From: Gracilaria gracilis
Taxonomy: Eukaryota > Rhodophyta > Florideophyceae > Gracilariales > Gracilariaceae
Direction: 5' to 3'
Assembly: GCA_030374805.1 (NCBI GenBank)
Contig: JARGSG010000190.1
Coordinates: forward strand, 62,001-126,000
DNA length: 64,000 bases
Shown piece after piece: positions 10,989 to 22,364 of this stretch. A program made the translations under genes and the position numbers. How positions within the stretch are numbered: the first letter of the stretch is position 1; each line of letters begins with the position of its first letter. The notes below the pieces were generated by a model that saw nothing but the letters and a program-made list of their open reading frames with translations, had not been told where the DNA came from and ran no database searches.

Positions 10989-11255
10989 ATGATGCTTGAG
11001 GAGAAGGTATACGCAATCGCAATCGTTTTCAACTATCTAATGGAGGGTATTGAGGGCGTGACTATGTTGGGTACAGATCCAGAGAAGATTATAGAAATCT
11101 TGAAAAGGAGTCAAATATTTGGTGATGTACAAGAACGCCAGTACTTTCGGTACGCTAAAGTGGCCACACAGCTCATGAATCGAGAGGGTCTGCTCCATCG
11201 TTTTGAGGAGACATGTGAGGCGCAGGACGACGTGGGGTCGACCCACTTGTCTTAA
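10989..11255 (+). CDS. Hypothetical protein fragment
   Basis: An 88-codon plus-strand ORF of helical composition, with Met-Leu-Glu-Glu at the start and Asp-Pro-Glu-Lys-Ile-Ile-Glu-Ile-Leu-Lys-Arg in the middle. It reads like real coding sequence, being charged and low in Cys and Trp. Unidentified. It is probably part of the same decayed gene set as 11454-12214. Confidence 0.3.
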   Translation: MMLEEKVYAIAIVFNYLMEGIEGVTMLGTDPEKIIEILKRSQIFGDVQERQYFRYAKVATQLMNREGLLHRFEETCEAQDDVGSTHLS

Positions 11256-11453
11256 AACCTGCTCTAAGAGTGGAATGGCGAAGAATTTGCCGTTATTTTT
11301 GATTGCTTGTAAACGTTTCTTTTAAAGGGGAACTTGACGAAGTCGAAGCAATCAAAGAGATTTGAAGAAGTACGCAGTTTCTTTCATGAACTGAGGGTTT
11401 CATTATTTCCTGCCACCAGATCTGTGAAGAATTAAATAGATGAGATTGAAAGC

Positions 11454-11741
11454 ATGGGGGAATTTATGAGGCGAGAGATTACCCTTTCAGTGGAGAAGGA
11501 CAATGAAATGAAGGACCCGGAAGACATCGGCAGTGGTTCTCAATTTCTTAAAAAACAGGCTGTGAACTTCAATGCTCTTTCGTGTGTTACTACCCGGCCT
11601 ACGTCTATTAAAAACACGAATTCTTTCTTTATTTCGCGTTTAAGGAAGATGATGAAACTAACCGCAGATCCTGCGACGGGAGAGAAGTTTAGAAAGAAGA
11701 AAAAACTTCTGGTCCTGCGGCATCCACGGGTTCTGTGCTAA
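11454..11741 (+). CDS. Hypothetical charged protein fragment
   Basis: A 95-codon plus-strand ORF with an acidic N-terminal third and a basic C-terminus (Lys-Phe-Arg-Lys-Lys-Lys-Lys). It lies 48 bp upstream of the acidic ORF at 11789. Unidentified. The pair may be one gene split by a frameshift. Confidence 0.3.
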   Translation: MGEFMRREITLSVEKDNEMKDPEDIGSGSQFLKKQAVNFNALSCVTTRPTSIKNTNSFFISRLRKMMKLTADPATGEKFRKKKKLLVLRHPRVLC

Positions 11742-11788
11742 ACCAGGAGAAACTGCGCAAAAGGTTGTGCACAAAATCAAGCGCCTAG

Positions 11789-12214
11789 ATGGAACCTGTT
11801 GTGGATGACGAACTGATGATGGTAGATTCATCCGGTGTAAAGGCCCAAAGTCTTCAAAAGAAGAGGAAACGGACGGGTTTAACTGTGACTATGACAAAAT
11901 CTCTAATAAAGAACATGGACACCAAGACGCTCATTGCGGAGCTTGACAGAAGAGCTATGAAGAAAAATTATATGAGAGTAGAAGTTGTTGCTCTTGATAC
12001 GGAAGCAGAAAATGATGCGGAAGATAACGATGATAAAGAAAGAGAGGGTTCAGCGTTTTTAGATGACGTGGACCTACGCGCTTTCACAATTCCGGTGTCC
12101 TCGGTATTCCCAGGCGTAACTGTAAAAAACGCCCATTATGGAGAGGAAGACGTGATTTGGGTCGGGTTTGACGAGATATTACCTTCCGTGCTCCCCGAAT
12201 CCGATGATCCATAG
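11789..12214 (+). CDS. Hypothetical protein with basic NLS-like and acidic segments
   Basis: A 141-codon plus-strand ORF, the best-looking in the 10.5-14.9 kb run. Near residue 28 is a Lys-Lys-Arg-Lys-Arg cluster (nuclear-localisation-like). An acidic Glu/Asp/Asn stretch follows around residues 76-92. The C-terminal part has hydrophobic Val-Ser-Ser-Val-Phe-Pro-Gly-Val. No catalytic motif. Either a decayed transposon accessory protein or a host gene exon. Confidence 0.35.
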   Translation: MEPVVDDELMMVDSSGVKAQSLQKKRKRTGLTVTMTKSLIKNMDTKTLIAELDRRAMKKNYMRVEVVALDTEAENDAEDNDDKEREGSAFLDDVDLRAFTIPVSSVFPGVTVKNAHYGEEDVIWVGFDEILPSVLPESDDP

Positions 12215-13246
12215 TTGCACTGAAGAGAAACTTATGCCGGTATACTGCCTTCTTCATGGTGGAAGTATTTCAAACGCAGAATAAGTGAATGGGAGGGGTC
12301 TAACGTCATTGTACACAAGTATCTATGGCTGAGGGCTATTCACTTGCTTCTTCTACACCGGACAGAGCTCTTCGATGTTTTGGCCCTGAAAGAGGCTCAT
12401 CCTCTCGGTTTCTGGCATATAAAAAGGGCAAATAATCGGAAGCAAACAGAAATGTAAGGATTTCAGTACCCTTGATATCGACCGGCTGATATGAATTACG
12501 AGGATGCGCTTTGGGTCGCAGCGAACGATAGTGATGCGTTTGCCCAAACGTTCCTTATCAGAATGCAAGTTAAACTTATGCAACATGAATTCTGTATGTT
12601 TAATGGGGCTTCCAGCAACATGGATGTACTCTCCTGAGAAAAAATGCCAGATATTCCGGAGTTCGGAGACGTATCGGCGCAGTTGATAAAGTACTTTCAG
12701 AAGACATATTCGGACATGCCGGATATGCGGAAGGGCGACGGAACGAAGTCTTGCACGGAAATAATCAACAAATAGAACGTTTGGAATGAAGAAGGAGACG
12801 TTCCGTTTGAAGGCAGGGTGATGTCCACTTGTTGAGGAACGGTGAATAGACCCGAGGAAGTAGAGAAGAACCAGTCCGCTGTGAAGAAGAATGCCTTGCT
12901 TGATGCTGGAATGGGAACAATTGCAGCAGCGTTAGGAATTTGAAACACTAACAAGAAATGTTTTCAGAAAATGTTTACGACGAAGACTGGGGGACGATTT
13001 CTGGAGACAACTAGGAAATGTAACCGGCAAACACTACATACGAACTTTAGTGAACTGGTGACAAAAGAAACCTTATTAGCTGGGAAGCCTGGATACTTTA
13101 AATGGCTTCTGGGAAGGAATAGTTCCCTCTGTGGCTGAGTCCCGCCTTTTGGTTATGACTAGCGAGTAATTGCGCGTGATGTCCCAGATGTATCCGGTGA
13201 AGAAGATCATTACCCCACCATATTCTATATTTATCGGAGTTAAGAC

Positions 13247-13543
13247 GTGTCACACGCTGATGAAAGTGGGAAGGACAAGTTGGATAGACCGAATATTATG
13301 AAACTGTTGGTGCGTTACTACATGTACGTGGTACCCAAAGGGGACAAGTTACCTGATGCAGTTGAAAGGGTGAAAGGGTTTCTTACACCATTCCTCAACG
13401 ACGAAAACGAGGCAGAAGATGATATGGAGGAGGTGGAAGTTGTGATGGATGAAGCTGGAGGTGGGGTGATTGTGGATAGTGGTGACGACGTAGAAAAATT
13501 TTTAGAGCCTCTCATGAGCTTACGTCCACCTCGAAATCGCTAA
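13247..13543 (+). CDS. Hypothetical acidic protein fragment
   Basis: A 98-codon plus-strand ORF whose first half is helical (Ile-Met-Lys-Leu-Leu-Val-Arg-Tyr-Tyr). The second half is very acidic, with runs of Glu-Asp-Asp-Met-Glu-Glu and Val-Asp-Ser-Gly-Asp-Asp. The composition matches 11789-12214. Unidentified. Confidence 0.3.
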   Translation: MSHADESGKDKLDRPNIMKLLVRYYMYVVPKGDKLPDAVERVKGFLTPFLNDENEAEDDMEEVEVVMDEAGGGVIVDSGDDVEKFLEPLMSLRPPRNR

Positions 13544-14632
13544 TAGTATGAAGTTCTAAACTATTTGGGATGAACCTTAAACTGCGATATGTAACATTTA
13601 ATTGACAGATATGGAGGAGAGCCAGTCAGTTTTATCTTTGGCTTTAAAGCAAACATACTATACTGTAGATGAGAAGTCTTCATTTTCCTATGACGGCATG
13701 GTGTCTGCTTGCTCCTTTCATTCAAATGCATAGAATAGGATGGATTGTTCTAATGTGTTCTGCACATTTTTTAATAGGTAGTTGAAGGTCAGATAGAGCT
13801 GCTAAACGATTGAGAGAGAAAATTGAACGAGGCCAAGTAACCGGCATGTAACAGTGGCTGGCGCTCTCGCAGTGAAAGGGTACGTTTCGATTTGAATTCA
13901 AAGCAAGTGTGGCCCATGATAGAAGAGTGAGTATTTTGCATTTCGAATTGTGGCAAAGCCTTTTCGTATAGAGAAAGGAAGCCCAGCCCGAGCTGTCTCA
14001 CTAAAAGAATATGCTTTGAATGCATGTACACAATATGGAACATAAGGAAGAAAGGCATTTCACAGTTGCGTCCACAGTCGATTTGGCCAAAATGTATTCA
14101 GTAATGGGTCCGCCATCTTACATTGAAGGAACGCTTAAAAGAAGTTAAAAGAATATCTCTGTACAGGTTGTAAAGTGTAGGAAGTTCATCAACGACAAAA
14201 ATGGGTCAGTTTCGCTAGGAGCAGATATTTGGATGGGACGGAGGGTTTTATGGAGGGGTTAGAGAGATATAAATTTGCTTTTTATCTAGCAAAGGGGCTC
14301 TTGTGAGGTTCCCAGAAGGGAGTGATCTTGATCTCGAATTGAACAGGCAGGCGTTTGAGGAATGCTCTAAGGACTGCAAATCACTTGCAGCAGAACTAAA
14401 CCAGAAATATTGGTGGGAGACTGAAGTGTAGCAAGCCCACGTGAAAGTACGAAAGGACAATTGGATGCCTGCCTAGTTTTTCTTTGGAGACCTGGGGAGG
14501 TGAAAGGACGAGGTTGATTTTGTTATTGCGAATACTTTGAAACACTATCCTACTTTCGTGATCTATCATCCGCCAAAGTGTTTTGAAGGTTTAGAGAAGC
14601 CGTAGACGAGGAGAAGCGGAGCGACAAATCTT

Positions 14633-14935
14633 TTGGATAACCGCCCCAGTTTCATTGACACGGATGAAGTTCTTGGCTGTGGAAATAGATCGCATGATGA
14701 GCCTCTCTACGAAACGGATGTGTTAGGGGTTCATATGAGAGGAGATGATGAAGCTCCTAAGGTATTTAATATATATTTGAAGTGGTGGAACACGTGCATG
14801 CTACGAGTAAGAAGGTGGCGGAACTGTACGGGTATAGGAAAGAGGAGCGATGAGAGTCGCGTGCGGAAGGGGATTACCAAGTGGTCAGTCACACTAGCGC
14901 ATATACGTGAAGGTAATAATGGGTTTTTGAAATAG
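14633..14935 (+). CDS. Hypothetical protein fragment
   Basis: A 100-codon plus-strand ORF with Tyr-Leu-Lys-Trp-Trp-Asn-Thr and a basic Arg-Val-Arg-Arg-Trp-Arg-Asn segment. It is the last ORF of the 10.5-14.9 kb run. Unidentified and probably a fragment. Confidence 0.25.
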   Translation: MDNRPSFIDTDEVLGCGNRSHDEPLYETDVLGVHMRGDDEAPKVFNIYLKWWNTCMLRVRRWRNCTGIGKRSDESRVRKGITKWSVTLAHIREGNNGFLK

Positions 14936-16714
14936 GATTCTCTATATATATCTTTTGACGGTACTAAAGTATACTGTTAAGAGGTAAATCGATGAATTTT
15001 GTGTGAAAGGGAGCCGGGTCACGGTTTCCTGTGGCTTTCGACCTTGTGCTGAATTCTGCAAAATAGGTATTTCTAAAATCGTATTCTGAGAAAGAGGAAC
15101 GAGATTTTGGCATGCATCTGCCGTAAGCGAGAATCGTGCGAACCGCTTGCGCGAGGTCGTATGCGATACACGTTTTAAGCTGTAGTATGGAGATGCGCTC
15201 TTCGATAATGGTAGAAACCACTGTTGTGTTTAGAGTGACAACGTCATGCATCGAAATGCAGCCGTGGGAGGCGCAGACGAGATTAAAAGCAGAAATCCAT
15301 ATGCGTTTTTCTACTAGGTTTTTAAGGAAGGCGGTTGCCCATAGAAAACGGCAGATAAAACACCCAGACCACAATAGTTCTGTAATGGCAGACGCTTTTT
15401 TTCGGTTGCGGTAGTAAGTAACAGGAATTATTCTAGATTAACACCAGCAACCGGAGTTTCGCCGAATGAACCCACTACAAAACATAGAGAAACTTCTGAA
15501 CAATTTTGCAATCCGTGGTTTGATAGAATGAGAAAAATATCTCCGTTTTCTACAAATAAGAGGTCCTCTCTGCGTAACGGAGTACAATTCATAATTAGTT
15601 CTTTTAGAGAGCAAGATTTATCACAGAAGATTAGGGGGCCGATGGGAAGGTCTGGAGACTGAGAAAATTGCTCCGGGGACAGGACGATATCTTCCAGAGG
15701 TCCATAAGTTTGATGCATGTGACTCCCTGTGGTCCATTTCGAAGACCACGATGTGGGCCAGATATGTCCGACAGGAGGCCCACATGCTACGTGTAAAATG
15801 TGTTCGAGGTGAGTCAACAATGTAGGCCAAAACATGGCGTTTAGATGTGTGCAATATATGGCCGCATTGGAGAAGGCATAAGCTGGACAAAAAGAGCCCT
15901 AGAGTGTTCCCCAGAAAGTGACCGAATGCAGCGCAGAATATTACCATTAATTGTGCAAAATGTAATCTAGTACAGCCAATGGACTCAACTGGTTGAGTCC
16001 ATTGACTGTACGAAATAAGTCCAAAATGGACACCCAAAAGATCTTCAGAAAAAGTCCCAAACTGGTACTTCAAATGAGCGAAGAGGGTGGACAATTTGCG
16101 TCCAAGGAAGGTATGTATACAGTCCTGGAGGTGTCCATAAAAGATGTGCAGTGGAGCACACGGACGTGCGATATATGGCTTCAGTATAGACAAGAAACCG
16201 TCAGCGGCTTCGCAAGAAATGGACCATACACGGGCAAGTAGTGTCTCGTATGAGACGTCATTTTTGCCGACGTATACGTCTTAACGGTCTTGTGAACGGG
16301 CGCAACTGGAGGGAAAACTGTTCAACTTTATGACGATTACGTCACCAAATGAAAACTGGTACATGAACATTAGGCACTTCGAAGCTCACAATACGAAATA
16401 CGAAAAAAACACAGACACAGGATTGCGTAGCGTGCACCCATTATGTGCGCAAACCGCCCCTAAACTAGCAAGATACATACTCTGGGAAATAGCATGATAC
16501 ATTGTCCAAGCCGTGAAACGACACCAATGAGTTTATAATCACTTCTCTGTGTGCAGAGAGAGTTGAGAGAGAAGAGGACACATACGTTAGTGGCCGGTGG
16601 AAAATATCCCAAGTATTGCAGATCTCGTAAATTGACGGCTCGTTTCTTGAACTTACAAGAGAATCCGTTCATATTGTTGAAATCCTTGGACACGGTGAAG
16701 AACTGATCAAGGTG
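14936..16714. other. Gap with ambiguous ORFs on both strands
   Basis: Open frames exist on the minus strand (14964-15374, 15428-15835, 15621-16193) and the plus strand (15136-15414, 15993-16241). None has a domain or consistent coding character. The stretch also contains the perfect-looking hairpin at 15970-16011. No gene is supported. Confidence 0.35.
15970..16011. repeat. 20-bp inverted repeat with a 2-nt loop
   Basis: The left arm 15970-15989 and the right arm 15992-16011 are complementary over 20 bp with one mismatch. The core is GGACTCAAC-TG-GTTGAGTCC. Outside the arms the flanks are not complementary, so it is a small isolated hairpin and not the centre of a long foldback element. Confidence 0.7.
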
Positions 16715-17965
16715 TCACGGTTCTCTGGAAAAACCATGTTCAGCACGCGTCTTCTTGTTTAGACAGCGCGCGTTAGTGGAATTCATTGGACGCCCATGCT
16801 TTACATGCTGACCACTACCACGTTGATTTGATGGACGAACATCTTCTTCATCGTTCTCTTCCACCGCAAGTATACATCTCTTACGCTTCCTCCCGTTTCC
16901 CTTCTGTCGTCGGCCCGGTTTCTTCGAAGCTCGAGAGTCTTTCCTACCTCCAGGGTCACGACTACGCAACACAGAACCAGATGGTAGCGATAACCCTTGC
17001 TCCTTCAGACCCACTTCCTTCCTCATCGGGAGAGTATCTCCATCCCATGAACCTTCAATAAGCCTTTCCTGCGTTTCTCCCTCACATTCGGATGCGTATT
17101 CATTTGATTTATCATAATGAACACGAGATGCACTCATTGTCGCATCGTATCGAGCTCTCTCCAAACTAACTCTGGGAGATGCACTAAATGCACTGCTGGT
17201 GTCCTTGCCGTTTTCGGCCTCAGTCCTTTCACATGACTTCCTCGGCATCGCAAAATGTTGAGCCTCATCGCCGGACAAGCTTGCGTTGTGACGAACGTTG
17301 TCGCCGTTTGTTTGACAGCTGGAAGGCAATGGAGGTCAAAATTCATGTTCAGTGGTAGTAGCAGCAGAACGTCCAATGGCACTTACTTGCATCACTGCGG
17401 TGTAAACGTTGTTGGGCCCACTACCCAGTTGACCCTCGATGGCACCTTCTCCTTCATTTCTCTTCGCCGCCCGCTTTCACTCCTCAGATTTAGCTTTCTT
17501 ATCTCTTTGCAAAGCCTCTTTAATGAACTCCGTGATGACCCAATGATTCTGAGCGGCTGCCAAAACAGGGAAGGTGTCCACCAGGTTTCGCTTCAGCTGA
17601 GATAGTCGTGGGCCGAATTCATTGCGCAGGGATCTGGACGTGCGGATTCTACGCTCTAACTCAAGAAGTTGGTACAGAAACTGCCGAATTCTGTCCTTGA
17701 CCGCATTCGAGATCTCAGGATAGATAGGATAGTTGTCGCCGATTACCGCACCGTCATTCATTACCTCTTGATAAAGTCGATTAAAGACTACGCTCGCCGA
17801 GAGCAGTGCACCTGTCCGAAACCCAGTCCTATCATTCTCCTTCATCTTCCGTTTCGGGGACACACCGGGAATTCTGACCGAGTTTGCTGGAAGCAATTCA
17901 CGGTTTGCATGTGGAGCTGCTCTTACGGTGGGAATGATTCTGGCATCGAGAGCTTGGCGGGTCAC
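16715..17965 (-). CDS. Unidentified two-part gene, possibly spliced
   Basis: Two long minus-strand frames. The first, 17965-17477 (162 codons), is helical with a charged Leu/Glu/Arg-rich C-terminal half, possibly coiled coil. The second, 17329-16715 (204 codons), is highly charged and disordered with a Lys/Arg cluster (Gly-Arg-Lys-Arg-Lys-Arg), consistent with a nuclear or nucleic-acid-binding protein. Between them the minus strand shows a strong donor (CAA|GTAAGT, near 17385) and a pyrimidine-rich acceptor (CTTCCAG|CTG, near 17319). However, the spliced frames do not join without a stop, and a TGA also ends the first frame. So it is either decayed or mis-modelled. No family recognised. Confidence 0.4.
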
Positions 17966-18610
17966 GAAAGAGTGACTGGTTCTATCTCCCTATTTATATG
18001 CACCAACAGCGTTGCTTGGGCACACAGATGAACTTTCACTGCCTAAAACGCGGTCTGCAGTAACTTTATGCAATATTCGTGAACCCATAGTACTGTTCGT
18101 GGTTTCAGAATGTAACATAAAGACTTAATCAGTTTCCGTGATTCATGAAATGCATCGACAAGCTTTGCACGCGAAGAGAAGTTGATACAACGTACTTAGC
18201 AAGTGCACAGGGGATGTAGTAGGTGCTCTTCAATGGGGAGAGAGATAGGAGCAAAGGAAGCAGGGTCGCGATATCTTAAGGTGGGTACACCGAGTTAGGG
18301 ACTTAGTTGACCTGTCGGTGGTGCAGGGAATGGGAGACAAGATGATGGAGCAAACAGCTGAGGATTTAAGCGAAGAGAAGCATAGAATGGAGCGCAATTC
18401 CTTGAATCGAGTGAGATGAGTCGAAGAGAAAACTGCTTTGAATGTTTTGAAATCTGGAGAAAGTTTGCATTAGTCAGATATTCCTTCACCAAACAATTCG
18501 GCTTCAGCAAAAATCAGTGTGCGTATGCTATATTTCATAGTTTCCATGACCGGAGCACTCCACAATGAACCTTTCGTTCACCTGTTATACCATTAGTTCA
18601 TCACTGAGCA
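17966..18610. other. Gap between the unidentified gene and transposase remnant B
   Basis: No supported gene. One weak minus-strand ORF lies at 18295-18510. The divergent arrangement means this stretch should contain the 5' flanks of both the gene at 16.7-18.0 kb and remnant B. Confidence 0.35.
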
Positions 18611-19310
18611 ATGTCTGCCGAAGGACATGGTCACCGGAAACGATATAGGTGGGAATGCTCAGGTCAGAACTTTGCCGGTCTAGAACTGCAGGATGGGTAC
18701 AGTCCTCTAGCATCCACAGATTCTACGAAACAAGGCGTTCAGTTCGGAGAAGATGCAGATGGGAGACAAATATCGTAACATCAATGCATAACGAAGAGGT
18801 ACCAGAGCTGCTAGCCATACTTAATTCAGTAGCTGAGGAAGAGATCGGCAACGAGAACGGTCAGAACACTCTCAGCTCCCAATACGTGAACGTTCCAGGG
18901 AATAAATCGATGCACAACTCCCTGCGTTCGTCAGAAATGACTCTAGAAATAGCTAAAAATCATGAACAGCTTCGCGACGACGGTTCAACAGGTGCCCAGA
19001 CAGAAATGACTTCGAGAATGCTACACTTCAGTGGAGAGGAAGAGTATTTGTTGCTTTCGCCAGATGTAACAAGAATTGATCAAGATCTATGGGACATCCC
19101 TGCCTCTCTTTCACAAGAAGATCAGTACGCGAGCTCTCAGAATAGCATGCACTACCCGTGTGAGAAACAAGCAGAGTTCGAAAGACTTGCATATTTTTTG
19201 CACAGTGCCGAGATTTCTAACATGTCGCAAAGAGCGCTTCAAAGGTTGCTGCAGACAACACCTCTCTCATCTAGGTTCTCACTCAAGAGTTTGAATGCGT
19301 ACTCAATTCG
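18611..19310 (+). pseudogene. TNP2-type transposase remnant B, N-terminal part
   Basis: An ATG at 18611 opens a frame with His-Arg-Lys-Arg-Tyr-Arg-Trp-Glu, matching the basic Arg-Trp-Glu start of remnant A. That frame stops, and a second frame (from 18649, open to 19383) continues with Arg-Arg-Arg-Cys-Arg-Trp-Glu. It then runs acidic and Ser-rich to a Met-Ser-Gln-Arg segment that matches the start of the third piece of A. The frame changes again near 19310. I infer one N-terminal region with at least two frameshifts. Confidence 0.6.
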
Positions 19311-21678
19311 ATGCTGGGCAAGTCCAAAGTCGCAATGTGCCCTCACGGTCATGCTGCTCAATCTGGATGTGCGAAGAGGATAGAGTGCTGCCCCGTATGT
19401 GGTAAAAAGTTCAAGAAAGAATCGAAATCCTTTTGGTTTTTGAAACTGTCTTCAGCACTTAGAGGTCTTTCCAACGCCATAGAGACGTTTGTAGAACTCA
19501 TGGATGGTTTTAGAAGAGCCTGTATCAGTATATCGCTTCCAATTCAGCAGAGATCTCCCCATGATTACTACCATGGTCCTACGCTCTTTAGATTGCATGA
19601 ATCAACTTTGCGAGGTTGGAGGGAGGATGAAGAGATATTCATATTTGTCACACTCTCTACTGATGGATTTGATTGTGGAAAGCGTAGGAATAGTACCGTA
19701 ATCTGGACATGGCCTCTCGTGTCAACAATCCTCAACTTCAGACCGAAGGCACGAAGCAAAGCATCCAACGCAATAATTCATGCAGTAATTCGTGGGAATC
19801 ATGACTCGGAGTATTTTGACACTTTCCTCGCAGAACTGGTGCTCGATCTCCGAACTCTCGAGAACGGTATCAGAATGCCGTGTTACGATAGAAAAATACG
19901 AACGGTGAAGGCATTTTTGCTGTACTTTACAGCAGATTGGCCAACTGCCTCCAAGGTCTTTGGCTATGTCGGACATAACGGGACAACATTCTGTCGATTT
20001 TGCCACAAGACGAAGCAGCACGTGAAACAGTGCAATAGTAATTGCGCGGTACCTGAGATGAGAGTTGGAGCTATCAAGCACCTTCTTCGAACGGGAAACT
20101 CACGGGCCATACGAGATTTCATTGACCTGGAATGTCCAGGAAAGCGGGAAAGGAAGGATGTTATGATGGAATGGAGAAAGCTTTCTCAGGAACATGTTGA
20201 CCCAAGAATCAGAAAAGAAATCCGTATGAGCTTTGGAATCAAGAGAAGGTCAGTATTGTCCCATTGGAAGATGGATTATGTGTTCTCCTTTCCGTATGAT
20301 GCTTTGCATCTAGTTCTCTTAGGCTGGGTGAAACATGTTCTTAACCTCATTACGGGATCGCACCCCAGACTTGAAGGAGTTTCACCGAAACCGGGATACT
20401 GTATTTCAGGTGATACTTTGTCGAAGATCAAAGGATCTGTGGAACACTCAACAACAAGTGGTACCAAGCTGATGGGGAAGATCCCTACTTTCTCTTGAGT
20501 ACCTCTCAAGATATAAGGCGGAGGATTTCAGACGCTATGCTGAGCTGTACTTGGTTCCTTTCTTACACCGATACAGGGTTCGAAAAGATATCCTGCTTCT
20601 GGCTGTGGTCACATCAAAGCTCGTATCACTTTCATTTTCCAACAACTCTGGGCCGGAGCAGGTGCAAATGATGCAATGTGTCATAGAGGAGGCGTACACG
20701 AAGTTTTGTATCTTGTTCTACCGTTCTGAATCCGATTCATTCTGCTTTACGCCAACAACACACGCAATACTTCATCTTCCGGACCTTTTCAGAGAATGTG
20801 GACCACTCCCACTGGCGTCGCAGTTAGTAATTGAGAGATTACTTGGAGAAGTTGGAAAGAGGATACAGAGTACCTCTCACATTAGCTCCCATATATTTCA
20901 CAAGAACTTCCGACTTTTGGCCCTCAAACTCACGAACAATGTTACGACACCCGGAAGACAGAATGATGGTTCCAATTCCGTTAGCCTTAGAAATTCGTCC
21001 AGCGACATGAAAGGTGTCGAAAATACTATGCATGGCAAAGGAGTCAATGTTCGATGCCACGGTGTAGGATCGCTTTCGGAACATGTTTCAAATGATTTCC
21101 AACTTGCTTTGAATCGAATTGTATCAGAGACCTGCAACCACGCCCTTTCCAACTACAATCTCAAGTACTTCAAACGCTTCGGCAGTGCATCGATACTAAG
21201 AGATGATTAAACAATATCCTTAGAGACCAAAGATGTCTTTCGGGCACGTTTCTCGAAACAGCAGTCTGCACGTCAAAAATGTCACATTGCTGCACACTTT
21301 GTCCCAGATTCATTATCGTCAGAAACATCCGTCTCATCCACCGAAATCGACCAAAAGGATTTGTACTATGGTGCAGTGCACCAGATATAGGAGGTTTTTC
21401 TTGAAGTTCAAACGAGTGGAGGACTGCATACTGTCACACTGGTCCTGGTTGATGTAGCGTGGCAATATGGTCTTACAGAACACTCTGCTCACGGTGTAGT
21501 ATATGCAAAGGGTAGACAGAACACCGTGAGATCGGTCGAGAGCATTCATTGCGTCGATAGAGTGATCGCGATGTTAGACATTTCGGGACGTCGTTCCTTC
21601 CTGGACGAGAAGCAAAACCACAATTTTATTTGCAGCCGTGTTCCGGAGACTCTTCAAGATGTTCGCAAGAGAATATAG
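19311..21678 (+). pseudogene. TNP2-type transposase remnant B, catalytic and C-terminal part
   Basis: The plus-strand frame 19311-20498 (395 codons) carries Cys-Pro-Val-Cys, Leu-Ser-Thr-Asp-Gly-Phe-Asp, Trp-Pro-Leu-Val-Ser-Thr-Ile, Asp-Ser-Glu-Tyr-Phe-Asp-Thr-Phe, Ala-Ser-Lys-Val-Phe-Gly-Tyr-Val-Gly-His and Phe-Cys-Arg-Phe-Cys. That is the TNP2 signature order of CACTA/Plavaka-like elements. A frameshift near 20470 moves into the frame of 20551-21210 (the His-Leu-Pro and Ile-Glu-Arg-Leu-Leu-Gly blocks). A further piece (about 21340-21678), in a frame with an internal TAG, matches the end of remnant A (Asp-Leu-Tyr-Tyr-Gly; Leu-Asp-Ile-Ser-Gly-Arg-Arg). Better preserved than A but not functional. 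Confidence 0.78.
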
Positions 21679-21849
21679 TTATTAGCTTTGAGAAGGGGCG
21701 TTTACAGGTACAGAGGAGCTGTACGGACTCTGTCAGTGTTGCCCAATTGAGCCGAAATAGAAAACATTTCCGAGCAGATTGCCGTCGCAGTTGTCGGATA
21801 TTCACCCCCAATTCATTTCGACCATGAGCGTTCCTTGCACCCGAATACG

Positions 21850-22354
21850 TGTGGTATAACTGCAGGAGCTGTGTCCAATTGGGTAGTTCGTGTGGACGCG
21901 TGGCCAGAGAGCGCGCGTGGGCTCGACCTAGAAGGCAGGATAAAGGATACCGAGGGGTGTGTGGCAGCATCTACCACTGGGGGCGCGAGATAGCAGCTGG
22001 CTAGACCGTAACCGTTAGGTACATCCGGTGGACGGCGCGCAGCGTGCTAGTAAAGCCTGAATAGTCCTAGCTAAACCACGAGGTTGACAGTAGAAAACAA
22101 GTGGTTGTAGACTTAGCCAGAAGGTGCTTAACTTTACAATATAGTGGGGGAGGGAGCGCCACGATCTCCTTAAGGGTGAGCGGGGCTCGACCTCCAGTGT
22201 GGCACCCACGTGGGCCACGTTGAGGTGCCATCTGCAGAGTGCACCTCAGAAAATATCTACTCTATCTGCTACTGTAGTTTCTATCCTTTCGGTCTATCCA
22301 CCTATTCCATTAAAGGTCAGACACCCACGTGGCAACTCCGTCCACTGTACAACA
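21850..22354 (-). repeat. 3' LTR of the gypsy element (plus-strand left copy)
   Basis: 505 bp, starting TGTGGTATAAC and ending ACTGTACAACA. It is collinear with 32419-32923 over its full length. It flanks the polypurine-tract side of the element. Confidence 0.92.
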
Positions 22355-22364
22355 GACCCCCCTT
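22355..22364 (-). promoter_or_regulatory. Polypurine tract of the gypsy element
   Basis: Directly inside the 3' LTR the minus strand reads AAGGGGGGTC, a G-rich purine tract in the position where plus-strand DNA synthesis is primed. Position and composition are seen; function is inferred from the element type. Confidence 0.6.
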
